A DNA stretch of 64,000 bases. Source: Rhodopirellula halodulae (GTDB lineage: Bacteria; Planctomycetota; Planctomycetia; Pirellulales; Pirellulaceae). Each line of letters begins with the position of its first letter. The stretch's first letter is position 1. Under the pieces are notes generated by a model, which did not search any database, was not told the DNA's origin, and saw only the letters and a list, made by a program, of their open reading frames with translations. The position numbers were made by a program, and so were the translations under genes. The stretch is from positions 427,001-491,000 of the forward strand of contig NZ_JAJKFV010000029.1 in the NCBI RefSeq assembly GCF_020966775.1. The letters are read 5' to 3'. This document shows positions 28,839 to 39,456 of the stretch, in pieces.

Positions 28839-29810
28839 ATGCGTGTTTTGCTGGCTGTCGCAGTTGCCTGTTGGTTGTATCCGGTTTTCGGGTTTGCGAA
28901 TGAAGTACCCAAACCATCGCCGCAGTCCGTCGATGTTTCGCAGACGGATGCAGAGTCCATTCGCAGGCAGCCCAATCGCAAGAAGGCCAAGAAGAAGCAG
29001 CCTCCGTTCGCATGGGTGAATTCGATTCCCAAGAATCGGCAACATCCATCGCTTCAACACGCGACATTCGAAAGTCCGTCGATGAAGCGTGAGGTCGGCT
29101 ACGCGATTTTGTTGCCGCCCAATTACGAATCGGAGTCGGAGCGACGTTTTCCGGTTGTCTACTACCTGCATGGCGGCCGCCCCGGCAGCGAAACCAAATC
29201 ACTGGCGTTGGTTCCGATGATCCACGAAGCGATGAAGTCAGGTCAGGTGGCCGAGATGATTTACGTGTTCGTCAACGGTGGGCCGGTGAGTCATTACAAC
29301 ATGCCGGGAGAACCGGCCAAGCAGGGCGCTGACGTATTCGTGCACGAACTGATCCCGCACATCGATGCAACCTATCGAACTCTCGCGGATCGCGACCATC
29401 GAGGGATCGAAGGTTTTTCACAGGGCGGTCGCGGCACCATGCGTTTGGCACTGCGGTATCCGGAATTGTTCAGCAGCGCGGCGGCGGGCGGAGGTGGGTA
29501 TGAAACCGAGCGAAAAATCAGCGAGTCGGGTGGACGCGAATCTGAGAAGTTGAAATTCGCGGAAGGCGACAACACGTGGGACTTGGCTCGTCAGTACGCC
29601 AAGTCGCGATCGCATGATCTGAAGTTGATGATCTATGTGGGCACCAAGGGGTTCAATTACGAAAACAACTTGGCGTACATGGATTTCTTGCAAAGCCTCG
29701 GCATTGCGTATGATCGGGTGATCGTTCCCGATGTGCCTCATTCGGGAGCGAAGGTGTACGAAAAAAGCGGCCTGGAAATCATGCGTTTCCACGCCGCGAA
29801 TTTTCGTTGA
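28839..29810 (+). CDS. Secreted alpha/beta-hydrolase, putative esterase (esterase D/feruloyl-esterase type)
   Basis: This 323-residue exported hydrolase has a signal peptide at about residues 1-20 (cut near FGFA|N) and a basic, Lys-rich linker (RKKAKKKQ). The alpha/beta-hydrolase fold shows the oxyanion strand YYLHGGRPG, the nucleophile elbow GFSQGG and a C-terminal His in VPDVPHSG. It probably cleaves ester bonds of polysaccharide decorations or other external esters. The exact substrate is unknown. It is divergent from the deaminase with a 128 bp spacer and ends 26 bp from the convergent sigma factor gene. Confidence 0.85.
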   Translation: MRVLLAVAVACWLYPVFGFANEVPKPSPQSVDVSQTDAESIRRQPNRKKAKKKQPPFAWVNSIPKNRQHPSLQHATFESPSMKREVGYAILLPPNYESESERRFPVVYYLHGGRPGSETKSLALVPMIHEAMKSGQVAEMIYVFVNGGPVSHYNMPGEPAKQGADVFVHELIPHIDATYRTLADRDHRGIEGFSQGGRGTMRLALRYPELFSSAAAGGGGYETERKISESGGRESEKLKFAEGDNTWDLARQYAKSRSHDLKLMIYVGTKGFNYENNLAYMDFLQSLGIAYDRVIVPDVPHSGAKVYEKSGLEIMRFHAANFR

Positions 29811-29836
29811 GTCGAGTTTGATTTCCCATCGCCGAA

Positions 29837-30601
29837 TCAGACCGCTTGCGCGATCAGCGGGGAATCGCCGAGGGAGTCATCGTTTCGCTTGCGGGCCGAG
29901 GCCATGGGCAAGACGGCGGGAGATTCGACTGGATTGGCATCCGCCGAATCCCCCTCTGCCATCTCATCTTGCAGGGTTTCTGCCAAACGACGACGCGCGG
30001 TGTGCAGACGTCGCTTGATCGTTCCGACTGGAGCGTCAAATGCGTCGCTCATCTCAATCAGCGATTGGCCGTCGAGGTAAAACGCACGCAGGGTTTGGCG
30101 ATCCAGGATTCCCAAACGCTCGATCCCGTTGCGAACCGCCGCCGCTTGTTCGCGATCTTGAGCCACGTTTTCAGGCGTGGTGTCATCGATGCAAGTCGCC
30201 TCCAACGTTTCCGGATCGCAAGCGGTCGCGGAACGTTGACGGCTGAATCGATTGATCGCCATGCGGTGAACGATCTGACGCAACCATCCACCGAAGGCTT
30301 CCGGCACGCGAAGTTGATCCAGTTTTTGCATCGCTTGGATGAAAACGTCTTGGGTCAATTCTTCGGCTTCGTGCACGTTGCGCACTCGGCTGATCGCCAA
30401 CGCCACGATCACGGGACGGTAGCGTTCGAACAGATCACCGAACGCAAGTTGGTCTCCACCTTGCGCCGCGATGACCAATTGAGCAACCGTTGGACCGGTG
30501 TTGGACGCACCGACCGAATTGCGAACGATGGCATTTCCGTTCTTGGTGCAGTTCGTGTTAGGAGTTGAGTTGTTGGGGGTGAAATCAGGGCTGATCTTCA
30601 T
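29837..30601 (-). CDS. ECF-type RNA polymerase sigma factor
   Basis: This 254-residue sigma-70 family protein of the extracytoplasmic-function group has region 2 at about residues 50-115 (LFERYRPVIVALAISRV, AEELTQDVFIQAMQ, GGWLRQIVHRMAINRF) and region 4 at about 160-205 (LDRQTLRAFYLDGQ, GTIKRRLHTARRRLAE). Region 3 is missing, as expected. A long N-terminal polar tail and a C-terminal extension of about 45 residues flank the core. The start was set at 30601 rather than at the ATG three codons upstream because GGGAGG then sits about nine bases ahead. With the upstream ATG it would abut the codon. No anti-sigma gene adjoins it, so control is unclear. Confidence 0.92.
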   Translation of the reverse strand: MKISPDFTPNNSTPNTNCTKNGNAIVRNSVGASNTGPTVAQLVIAAQGGDQLAFGDLFERYRPVIVALAISRVRNVHEAEELTQDVFIQAMQKLDQLRVPEAFGGWLRQIVHRMAINRFSRQRSATACDPETLEATCIDDTTPENVAQDREQAAAVRNGIERLGILDRQTLRAFYLDGQSLIEMSDAFDAPVGTIKRRLHTARRRLAETLQDEMAEGDSADANPVESPAVLPMASARKRNDDSLGDSPLIAQAV

Positions 30602-30964
30602 GGTGTCCATCCTCCCGGTGTTCCGGGATGCTTTCCTTGGCAGGTGAGTCCGGCGACCACCTGTTGAATTGTTTCAAACCAGTTGGAAAGCCCGACCGTC
30701 CAATCCGTGGGTCAGCGATTCCGGTTCGGTTGGGAACAAAGTGGGAGCGAGCGATCGAGTGGCGGATGGATCGATGATCCGAACCAACCCAACGGCGAAC
30801 CGTTGTCTTTTCGATGCAGGCGATGTTCCAAACCAATCAGGGCGCTGCCGACGCGAAAGGCGATGGGCGGCAAACGACAACTCAATCAGCAAAGGTCAAC
30901 GAAAGACCGTGCCAACGAGTTTTCGCGGTGTGCTTCAGTTCGATGCGAGGAAAAGGCTGGTGCC
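30602..30964. other. Non-coding stretch upstream of the sigma factor gene
   Basis: This 363 bp stretch lies upstream of the ECF sigma gene and should hold its promoter and leader. Several short open frames cross it on both strands, but none has a ribosome site or recognisable protein. Only the GGGAGG just ahead of the sigma start stands out. Confidence 0.4.
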
Positions 30965-31231
30965 TTATCGCATAGATCTGTGACACGTTTGGTCCGCGGC
31001 ACATAAAACCCGCCAGGGTTTACTGGCCGCAAAACTGGCTGCCTTCGCCGCTTTGGCATGAGGCACTGCAAACAGAGGCTCCGGCACGTGGGACCCCGGA
31101 TAGCCGGGGCCCTCCCACATCTGGGTGCAGGTATGGAGGACGCCGCGCAGTGTCTCGGCAACATTGACGCGCACATCAACCACGACGTGGGAAATGCGGA
31201 CAACAAGTTGAGTCGAGATAATGTTACGCAT
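30965..31231 (-). CDS. Possible small protein (88 aa) or structured small RNA
   Basis: The ATG at 31231 is preceded by GGGAGG with a good spacing (GGGAGGATTCG then ATG), the same type of signal as the downstream sigma factor gene. The predicted 88-residue product starts MRNIISTQLVVRISH and later has a Gly/Pro stretch (EGPGYPGSHVPEP), then Ala/Lys-rich and Cys-containing segments. It has no TM helix and no known family. The same DNA folds strongly as RNA: a 12-bp stem at 31088-31118 and a small hairpin at 31006-31021 followed by a short U-rich run. It may therefore be a leader, an sRNA, or a genuine small gene in front of the sigma factor. Confidence 0.45.
   Translation of the reverse strand: MRNIISTQLVVRISHVVVDVRVNVAETLRGVLHTCTQMWEGPGYPGSHVPEPLFAVPHAKAAKAASFAASKPWRVLCAADQTCHRSMR
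31088..31118 (-). other. Strong GC-rich stem-loop
   Basis: CCCCGG pairs with CCGGGG across a 4-base loop, and a 3-base bulge separates this from a second stem, GTGGGA with TCCCAC. Twelve pairs in 31 bases is well beyond the background seen elsewhere in the window. It lies inside the possible small gene at 30965-31231. Confidence 0.6.
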
Positions 31232-31467
31232 CGAATCCTCCCTGCGCCGATCTTCTCGGGCGGTGATGGAGCTCAAAAACGGAAAGCGAGAACACCGGAA
31301 TTCGTTACAATCACACGGTCCGGCCAGGGAAATCATGACCCATGCCGGGGTGTCGATGCAACGTCCCCGCCCTTGCGGGGTGGTGGATCGCTGACTGGTT
31401 AGAGACTTATTTCAGCAGAAGGTTCGCGGCAGCACAAAGTTATTTTGTGAAAAGCACTCGTTTTTTG

Positions 31468-32307
31468 ATGGAACGCCTGAAAAACGCTGGCGAATTGCTG
31501 GCTCCGCTGGTTTTTCCGCCCATTTGTGTTCTATGCGGCGACTTGTCGGCGACGGAGTCCGGCCCCGGTTCCGTTGGGAAGACTGATTCTCGGTCGGCGT
31601 CGTTTTGCCGACGCTGCGAAACGTCGCTGGTCCAATCGGCTCCGATGATGCGGTCGGCCTGCGTCCAGTGTGGGTGGCCATTGCCAGAAACGGCGGCCGA
31701 GCTTTCTTGTCCCGGTTGCAGCCGGCGAAAGCGAGCCTATGCCTTTCGTTCCGTGACCGCCGTTTACCGGTATCACGACGTGGTTCGACAAGCCATCATC
31801 GCGGCGAAGTATCCACGGAACTCCGCCATCACGAGGGAGCTCGCCGTGCGATTAGCAATTCGGTTCCGCGAACAGGTCGCTGCAAATGGGGAGGCTCACG
31901 CGGTGGAGGCGACTGAAACGAAGCTGTCCGAATTGACGGAACCCATCGTAACGCACGTCCCCAGTCCGTTTTGGCGTCAATTTCGACGCGGGGGTGTGGG
32001 AACCGGAGCTTTGGCCAATCGGTTTGCGGGCGAAATGAATTTTCGATGTGGATCGGTATTGAAGACCACGCGTTCGATGAAGAAACAGGCTTGGTTGGAC
32101 GATGAGGCGCGGCGGGCGAACGTGCGAGACGCATTTCGCGTGCGAACCAGTTGGAAAGAACGTGTTCGAGGCCGTGATTTTCTTTTGGTCGATGATGTGA
32201 TGACAACCGGAGCGACCGCCGATGAAATCTCTCGGGTGTTGCTCGATGCGGGTGCGGCAAACGTCGATTGTCTCGTCATTGCCCGTGCGATCCGGGATCC
32301 GCACTGA
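31468..32307 (+). CDS. ComF-like phosphoribosyltransferase-domain protein
   Basis: This 279-residue protein of the ComF/GntX group is associated with DNA uptake or nucleotide handling, but biochemically poorly known. The N-terminal zinc-binding part has four Cys pairs (C20/C23, C47/C50, C65/C68, C81/C84). The C-terminal phosphoribosyltransferase domain has the PRPP loop LLVDDVMTTGAT near the end. Start: ATG 31468 is chosen. A GTG at 31447 is in frame, and the longer frame from 31342 has no support. The protein is somewhat longer than typical ComF because of an insert in the middle (about 125-165). It is a single gene upstream of the DUF502 gene (245 bp). Confidence 0.85.
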   Translation: MERLKNAGELLAPLVFPPICVLCGDLSATESGPGSVGKTDSRSASFCRRCETSLVQSAPMMRSACVQCGWPLPETAAELSCPGCSRRKRAYAFRSVTAVYRYHDVVRQAIIAAKYPRNSAITRELAVRLAIRFREQVAANGEAHAVEATETKLSELTEPIVTHVPSPFWRQFRRGGVGTGALANRFAGEMNFRCGSVLKTTRSMKKQAWLDDEARRANVRDAFRVRTSWKERVRGRDFLLVDDVMTTGATADEISRVLLDAGAANVDCLVIARAIRDPH

Positions 32308-32552
32308 TTTGGACGCACCAAAGTGCCTCGGCCGCCGTAGGCTCTCTCGATGAATGACGTTCCCCGCAGATTGGCGCGGTTGGGACGAGTTTGCGGGTTT
32401 GTCGCCCGGCATTACTTGGTAAAGTTTGTCGGGCGGTTGGACGTGGCGGCGGAAACAACGTCCCTTTTCACGATGGCTTCTCTTCTTCGCAAACGGAAGC
32501 TCCTTTGGCGAGCAATTGCCACTCCGATAATCTCATCCGGTTTTCCCGCACG

Positions 32553-33575
32553 ATGACAGAATCGACCGACACTTCTTCTGAAGATCAAATCGAAGTCCCT
32601 GCTCAGCACAAAGGTGGAGCCCGCCGCGCCGTCGTGCGTGGGTTGGGAGTCGTTCTGCCTCCACTGTTGACGATCGTGGTATTGATCTGGGCGTGGAATG
32701 CGATCGAAAACTATGTGCTGCTGCCGGTGGAAAATGGAATCCGCCGGTTTGTGTTGATTCCCGCGGTCAGTGAGACGTACGACCGTCCGCCAGAAGGCGC
32801 GATCATGAACGACGCTCCGGAAGGATCCGTCGGGGGCGGTCAGCAGCGAGGTTTCACCTACAAGGGGTTGTCATACGTTCCCGATCCAACCGGTCGACGC
32901 TATTTACCGGGATATGTGGTCCAACGTGTGGATTCGGAGATTGACGCGTTTGGTCCATCGGCTGTGCCGCCCAACAGTGCGAATGCGTACTGGGACCGGT
33001 TCGTGCAACTGCAATACATGCCGCGATCGGTGGTGGTGCCGGTCTTTTTGATCCTGTTTTTCATGCTGCTGTATTTCCTCGGGCGATTGTTCACCGGAGG
33101 AATCGGCCGTTGGTTTGTGACCACGTTTGACGCGGCAATCCTGCGCATTCCGATCGTCAACAAGGTTTACGGAAGCGTGAAGCAAATCACTGACTTTGCA
33201 TTCGACGATCGCCAGATCGAATTCAACCGAGTCGTTGCGATTCAGTACCCTCGCGATGGCATTTGGTCGCTGGGATTTGTAACCGGCAATAGCATGCGAG
33301 AGATCTCGGAAGCCGCCGGCGAACCGACCTTGAGCGTGTTGATGCCCACCAGCCCGATGCCGATGACGGGGTTCACGGTCACGGTGCGTCGCAGTGAGGC
33401 GATCGACCTGAATCTCACCATTGATGAAGCGTTGCAGTTCATCGTCAGTTGCGGTGTCGTGGTTCCAATGCAGCAACGCTACGACTTGGCGGCGGGCCAA
33501 TCTGCGAAACAGATCATTGTTCCCGCGATTGGCGATTCGGTCGCTTCTGAAGGTGCCACCTCGACCAGCAATTGA
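32553..33575 (+). CDS. DUF502 family membrane protein
   Basis: This 340-residue inner-membrane protein has a charged N-terminus, then a TM helix (about 32-52), a polar periplasmic-type loop (about 70-150), a second TM helix (about 155-180), and the DUF502 core with RLFTGGIGRW, RIPIVNKVYGSVKQ and VVAIQYPRDGIWSLGFVTG. The long loop between the two helices is larger than in most family members. Function is unknown. The start was set at ATG 32553 because the upstream open frame codes for an unlikely Cys/His-rich leader. The convergent QueD gene begins 21 bp beyond its stop. Confidence 0.88.
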   Translation: MTESTDTSSEDQIEVPAQHKGGARRAVVRGLGVVLPPLLTIVVLIWAWNAIENYVLLPVENGIRRFVLIPAVSETYDRPPEGAIMNDAPEGSVGGGQQRGFTYKGLSYVPDPTGRRYLPGYVVQRVDSEIDAFGPSAVPPNSANAYWDRFVQLQYMPRSVVVPVFLILFFMLLYFLGRLFTGGIGRWFVTTFDAAILRIPIVNKVYGSVKQITDFAFDDRQIEFNRVVAIQYPRDGIWSLGFVTGNSMREISEAAGEPTLSVLMPTSPMPMTGFTVTVRRSEAIDLNLTIDEALQFIVSCGVVVPMQQRYDLAAGQSAKQIIVPAIGDSVASEGATSTSN

Positions 33576-33596
33576 CGGGCGAGGTCACCGGGTCGC

Positions 33597-34091
33597 TCAG
33601 GCCTTCCAAGGCAGTCGGCAAACTCCCCATTGGCCGCAGTTTTCATCGACCGCCACTTCAATCCAGTTCAATGCGTCGCCAAATTGCTCCTGGGTCTGTT
33701 CGCGCACGGTCTCGGCGATCACGCGAGCGATCTCTTCGGCAGTGGTGTTGATGACTGGCAATAGAATGCAGTCTTCGTTGGGGAACACCCAGCGTCGTTC
33801 GCGAAACCGGCACGTGGTTTCGGTTTCGTCTTGAGTGACAATGATCTCCGCGTGATCACTGGGCAGGATCACGTGATGATCCAAACGCTGCGTCTCTTTC
33901 AACACCGCGTCGCGAAGTGCGATGAAGTCGACGACATATCGGTTTTCGTCAAGCGGGCCTTCAACGCTGACCCTCACGCCATAGTTGTGTCCGTGAATCC
34001 GCTCGCAAATATCGCCCGCGAAAGTGATGAAGTGTGCGGCGGAGAAAACGAACTGTTCTTTGGTGACATCAACGCGAAAAGTGGCGGACAT
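33597..34091 (-). CDS. queD: 6-carboxytetrahydropterin synthase / PTPS family (QueD-like)
   Basis: This 164-residue tunnelling-fold enzyme of the QueD/6-pyruvoyltetrahydropterin synthase family converts dihydroneopterin triphosphate in the first committed step to queuosine-type 7-deazapurines (QueD) or to biopterin (PTPS). Zinc ligands are H20 in FSAAH and the HGH of ERIHGHNY (H33, H35). The C29 four positions before HGH is the catalytic Cys position expected for QueD, and DHHVILP contains the catalytic His. The family Glu is probably in the C-terminal VAVDEN region. queC and queE are not in the window. The gene overlaps nothing and is convergent with DUF502. Confidence 0.88.
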   Translation of the reverse strand: MSATFRVDVTKEQFVFSAAHFITFAGDICERIHGHNYGVRVSVEGPLDENRYVVDFIALRDAVLKETQRLDHHVILPSDHAEIIVTQDETETTCRFRERRWVFPNEDCILLPVINTTAEEIARVIAETVREQTQEQFGDALNWIEVAVDENCGQWGVCRLPWKA

Positions 34092-34277
34092 AGGAAGTCG
34101 AGTTGTTCAGAGAAAGTGGCTGAAGTGGATCGGTTCGGTTGTGGCTGGATGATAAAGCAGTTTGATTCCGACTTGGATGGTGGAACCAACGAAGTGGTGA
34201 ATCCTGCGACGCGTCCCATGGTAGATTGCTGACCATTGGCAATCGAATATGTGGGGCTGAAAGCGAGTCATCGAGTG

Positions 34278-35174
34278 ATGGACGGATGGTGGGAGTGGTT
34301 GGTCGAGATGGAATGGCAGCGAGTCATTCCCGAAGTCGTCGGCAAGGCGGCTGGAGTGTTGTTGGGGATCGGAATCAGTTGGTGGGTGTTGTTCCGCAAG
34401 CGACTGAAGTATCTGGATCGCCTGCGTCGAGGTGATTCCGATGAGCTGCTGTTTCAAGCTCATTACTTGTTGCCGGTTGATAACGACGTCGATGCAACGT
34501 CCGTCGCGTCCACGAAAGAACCCGCATCGAGAGAGTCAATTGCCAATTCACAAGGATCCGCTGACCAAGTAGTGCAGTTAATTTTTCGCAACGTTGCACC
34601 GCGACGCACGATCGATGATGCGTATGACAATCCATCCGCGAGGGAAACGTTGCGGAAACTTGCGACTCAAACCACGCTGGACGCTCCCATCGTTCCGACC
34701 GAAGGTCGCGTGGGGTTTGAGATTCTGAATGACGCGGCCAGCATTTTGACGGGCTGGTTAGCCACGTCATCGATGCCCCGACGTGTGTGGTTGTTTTGCA
34801 TGACTTGCGAAGATCGAAACGTGGTTCGCAAAGAGTGCATTCGGTGTTTCTTATTTCAAGAAAACGAACTGCTGCGGTTTGCCGATTGGGAGTGGTGTCG
34901 TCGTTGCGTTCGAGTTGAGAAACCATGGCATTGGCTGCGCGTGGTGACGTTGCACCGGATCGCACGTTACTACCGCGACGAACAAATCGCGCTGCCGCAG
35001 AGTGCGGACCGCAGCGTTCCGTTTGTTGACGACCAAAGACAGCACCACCGAATCATGCGGCTTTCGTTGGGAATCAGCCAAAATGAGGTGGCAACCAACT
35101 CTCCCTGTCGGGTGGATTGGGACGACAAAGAGCCACTGTTGGTTGCGCGAGGTGTGCAGATGTTCTCGGGGTGA
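34278..35174 (+). CDS. Hypothetical single-pass membrane protein with cysteine cluster
   Basis: I do not recognise this family. From ATG 34278 (a TTG at 34236 would add 14 residues) the 298-residue product has one N-terminal TM helix (about 20-38: VVGKAAGVLLGIGISWWVLF), a basic follow-on stretch, a Ser/Ala-rich linker and a polar C-terminal domain. The latter holds closely spaced cysteines (LFCMTCEDRNVVRKEC, RCFLF, WEWCRRC) that may bind metal. The region is Trp- and Arg-rich. It is on the same strand as the next oxidoreductase but separated by 104 bp. Confidence 0.65.
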   Translation: MDGWWEWLVEMEWQRVIPEVVGKAAGVLLGIGISWWVLFRKRLKYLDRLRRGDSDELLFQAHYLLPVDNDVDATSVASTKEPASRESIANSQGSADQVVQLIFRNVAPRRTIDDAYDNPSARETLRKLATQTTLDAPIVPTEGRVGFEILNDAASILTGWLATSSMPRRVWLFCMTCEDRNVVRKECIRCFLFQENELLRFADWEWCRRCVRVEKPWHWLRVVTLHRIARYYRDEQIALPQSADRSVPFVDDQRQHHRIMRLSLGISQNEVATNSPCRVDWDDKEPLLVARGVQMFSG

Positions 35175-35278
35175 GCGAGTCGCGAAAGATGAGACCGATC
35201 CCACCGGTGCTCAAATTACTCACTACAATCTCGGGTTCATCAGGAGCGCACAACACCTCTCGAATTCGAGGAACACCG

Positions 35279-36649
35279 ATGAAGCCCACCCAATCCGCCC
35301 ACCTCAACGCGGCCAGCCCAATGCCGGTCCAGTCTGGCACCACTCGTCGGCGATGGATGCAAATGGCGGGAGCCACACTCGGCGTGGCTGCTGCATCGCA
35401 GTGGCAGCCCGCCACCAGCAACGCCGCCGAGAGCACGGACCCAGATCGACCGTTGAACCTCGCGATCATCGGTGTTGCCAACCGCGGTGCGTCCAACGTT
35501 GCCGGGGTGAAGTCGCAAAATTTGACGGCGTTGTGTGACGTTGATGAAAACTATCTGCAAGCGGCGTCGAAGCAGTTTCCCAAAGCACGTCTGTATCGCG
35601 ACTACCGCGAAATGATTCGGGAAGAAGGCGAGTTGGATGGCGTTGTGATCAGCACCCCCGATCACCACCACGCTCCGGCAACCATTCGTGCTATCGAAAG
35701 CGGCTTGCATGTTTACTGCGAGAAACCATTGACGCACACCGTGGCCGAAGCGCGAGCGATTCGCTTGGCGGCGAAAGAGGCGGGCGTCGTGACACAAATG
35801 GGGACTCAGATCCACGCCGGCAGCAACTACCGCCGCGTGGTGGAGATGATTCAAGACGGCGTGATCGGAAATGTGACCCGCGTTCATGTGTGGGTCGGCA
35901 AAGGTTGGGGAGCCACGGAGCTTCCATCGCCAAAAGGCGAGGCACCTTCCAACGTGGATTGGGATTTGTGGTTGGGCCCCGCACCTAAAATCGCTTACAC
36001 GCCCGGTCTACACCCCGCGTCGTGGCGTCGCTATCGAGCCTATGGTGCTGGGACGTTGGGCGACATGGGATGCCACTATGTTGACCTGCCGTTTTGGGCG
36101 TTGGGACTGCATTTGCCATCCAGCATCGTCGCCGACGGGGCACCACCATCGGACGACTATTGTCCAACAGGTTTGAAAGTTCGCTATCACTTCGATGCGA
36201 CCGATCACCACGATGAAATTGATTTGACTTGGTACGACGGTGATCGATCGCCAAAAGAACTCGAAGGGATCTCGGTCCCTGGTAGCGGCGTGTTGTTCGT
36301 TGGCGATAAAGGAATGATGATCGCCACTTATGGCAGCTACACGTTGCTTCCCAAAGAGAAATTTGCTGACTTCAAACCCGCAGCACCTCGTATCGCTGAA
36401 TCGATCGGACATCACCAAGAATGGATCCAAGCCATTCGAGGACAAGGCACACCGCTTTGCCAGTTCGATTACTCAGGGCCTTTGACAGAGACCGTTTTGC
36501 TTGGCACTGTGGCGCACCAATGCGGTCGTGAATTGAAGTTCAATGCAAGTGACATGGTCTGTGTTGGCGACGATGCCGCGACGGCTTTGTTGAGCAAGGA
36601 CTACCGCGAAGGTTGGTCCGTGGACGCCGCTGCCACGGCCAAAGCCTGA
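35279..36649 (+). CDS. Tat-exported Gfo/Idh/MocA family oxidoreductase
   Basis: This 456-residue NAD(P)-dependent oxidoreductase family member carries a twin-arginine signal (TTRRRWMQMAGATLG), a common planctomycete form. The Rossmann motif reads AIIGVANRGAS. The family 'CEKPL' loop carries the catalytic-type Lys, preceded by STPDHHHA. The C-terminal domain includes GAGTLGDMGCHYVDLPFW, typical of the exported subgroup. A ribosome site (GAGGA, 7 bases away) fixes the start at 35279. The longer frame from 35117 overlaps the upstream gene and should be dropped. The substrate is unknown. In this phylum such enzymes are usually tied to sugar or cyclitol degradation. Confidence 0.9.
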   Translation: MKPTQSAHLNAASPMPVQSGTTRRRWMQMAGATLGVAAASQWQPATSNAAESTDPDRPLNLAIIGVANRGASNVAGVKSQNLTALCDVDENYLQAASKQFPKARLYRDYREMIREEGELDGVVISTPDHHHAPATIRAIESGLHVYCEKPLTHTVAEARAIRLAAKEAGVVTQMGTQIHAGSNYRRVVEMIQDGVIGNVTRVHVWVGKGWGATELPSPKGEAPSNVDWDLWLGPAPKIAYTPGLHPASWRRYRAYGAGTLGDMGCHYVDLPFWALGLHLPSSIVADGAPPSDDYCPTGLKVRYHFDATDHHDEIDLTWYDGDRSPKELEGISVPGSGVLFVGDKGMMIATYGSYTLLPKEKFADFKPAAPRIAESIGHHQEWIQAIRGQGTPLCQFDYSGPLTETVLLGTVAHQCGRELKFNASDMVCVGDDAATALLSKDYREGWSVDAAATAKA

Positions 36650-36871
36650 TTGGCACATGCACCGAAAGAGTCTCGTCACGACACCGGCTTTTGATCTGTG
36701 GCGGACGAAGAGCCGAAGCTTTCCATCACGGAATTTCGGCTGAAGTCACTGGCAGAAGGCTCGTCAGAAAATAGATCTGTCGTCATGTTCACCGATGCAG
36801 GCGACAGGTCGATGTCCAGTGGCGTCGACACCCCTCCCACCATCATCCCTCCCAAACTCCCTCCTTCTTTG

Positions 36872-37827
36872 ATGAACGCTCCCGATTTCTCGTCGGCCGC
36901 TGACGGTCCGTCGACTCTGTTTCAAGATGGCAATCGTTTGCGCGGTATTGTCCCGCCGCTAATCACTCCACTGTCTGCGCGAGACGAACTGGACCATGCG
37001 GGTTTGGAACGACTGATTGATCATGTGATCAACGCGGGAGTGTCCGGTGTTTTCATTCTTGGAACGACCGGTGAAGCTCCCAGTTTGAGCTATCGTCTGC
37101 GTCGTGAGTTGATCACGGAAACCACGCGGTTGGTCGCTCAACGCGTGCCGGTATTGGTTGGCGTGACTGACACCGCGTTTGTGGAGTCCGTGGCTTTGGC
37201 CCGACATGCGGCCAACGCCGGAGCTGATGCAGCGGTGCTCACGACGCCGTATTACTTTCCGGCGGGACAAACGGAGTTGACGGCTTACGTCCAGAAAATC
37301 ACGCCAGAAATTCCGCTGCCGCTGATGCTCTACAACATGCCAGGATTGACAAAAGTTTGGTTCGAGATCGAAACACTGCGCAAGCTTTCCGACATCGACT
37401 CCATTGTGGGTGTGAAAGATAGTAGTGGCGACTTGGACTACTTTGGCGAGTTGTGCAAATTGCGAGAAGAGGTCCGCAACGATTGGTCCATCCTGATCGG
37501 GCCGGAGGCGATGCTGCCCGAAGCTCATCGTCTGGGTGGCGATGGCGGAGTTGCCGGCGGCGCGAATGCGGTGCCGAAGTTCTTTGTCGATTGCTACCAA
37601 GGCTTGATCGACAATGACGAGGCAAAGACGGAAGTTGCGATCGAAGCGATACGGCGATTCCAAGACGTGTATGACGTGGGCAAATACGCATCGCGGCACA
37701 TCAAGGCTACCAAGTGCGCCGCGTCATTGCTTGGTATTTGCAGTGATTTGCCGGCGGACCCCTTTCATCGTTTCTTTGAACCCGAGCGGGAACGCGTTGC
37801 GGAAGTGTTGCGTGACTTGGGGGTTCT

Positions 37828-37831
<4 letters not shown>
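36872..37831 (+). CDS. Dihydrodipicolinate synthase/N-acetylneuraminate lyase family aldolase
   Basis: This class I aldolase of the DapA/NanA family has about 319 residues from the ATG at 36872. The frame opens at a GTG at 36698, but its first 58 codons code a low-complexity Pro/Ser tail. The core starts near [20 protein letters not shown] is the family loop, YNMPG carries the catalytic Tyr, and GVKDSSG carries the Schiff-base Lys. It could cleave sialic acid, 2-keto-3-deoxy acids or related sugars, or act in lysine synthesis. The overlapping symporter (ATGA, 4 bp) and nearby GntR regulator favour a catabolic role, as a lyase for an imported acid sugar. Confidence 0.85.

Positions 37832-39456
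<1,625 letters not shown>

Noticed and set aside
28711-29202. A 164-codon N-terminal extension of the deaminase
   Set aside because: It is antisense to the esterase and has no homology. Deaminase similarity starts exactly at the ATG at 28710.
31342-31467. A longer start for the ComF-like protein
   Set aside because: The first 42 codons lack a ribosome site and have a Trp/Phe-rich stretch unlike the family. The Cys-rich zinc part starts soon after the ATG at 31468.
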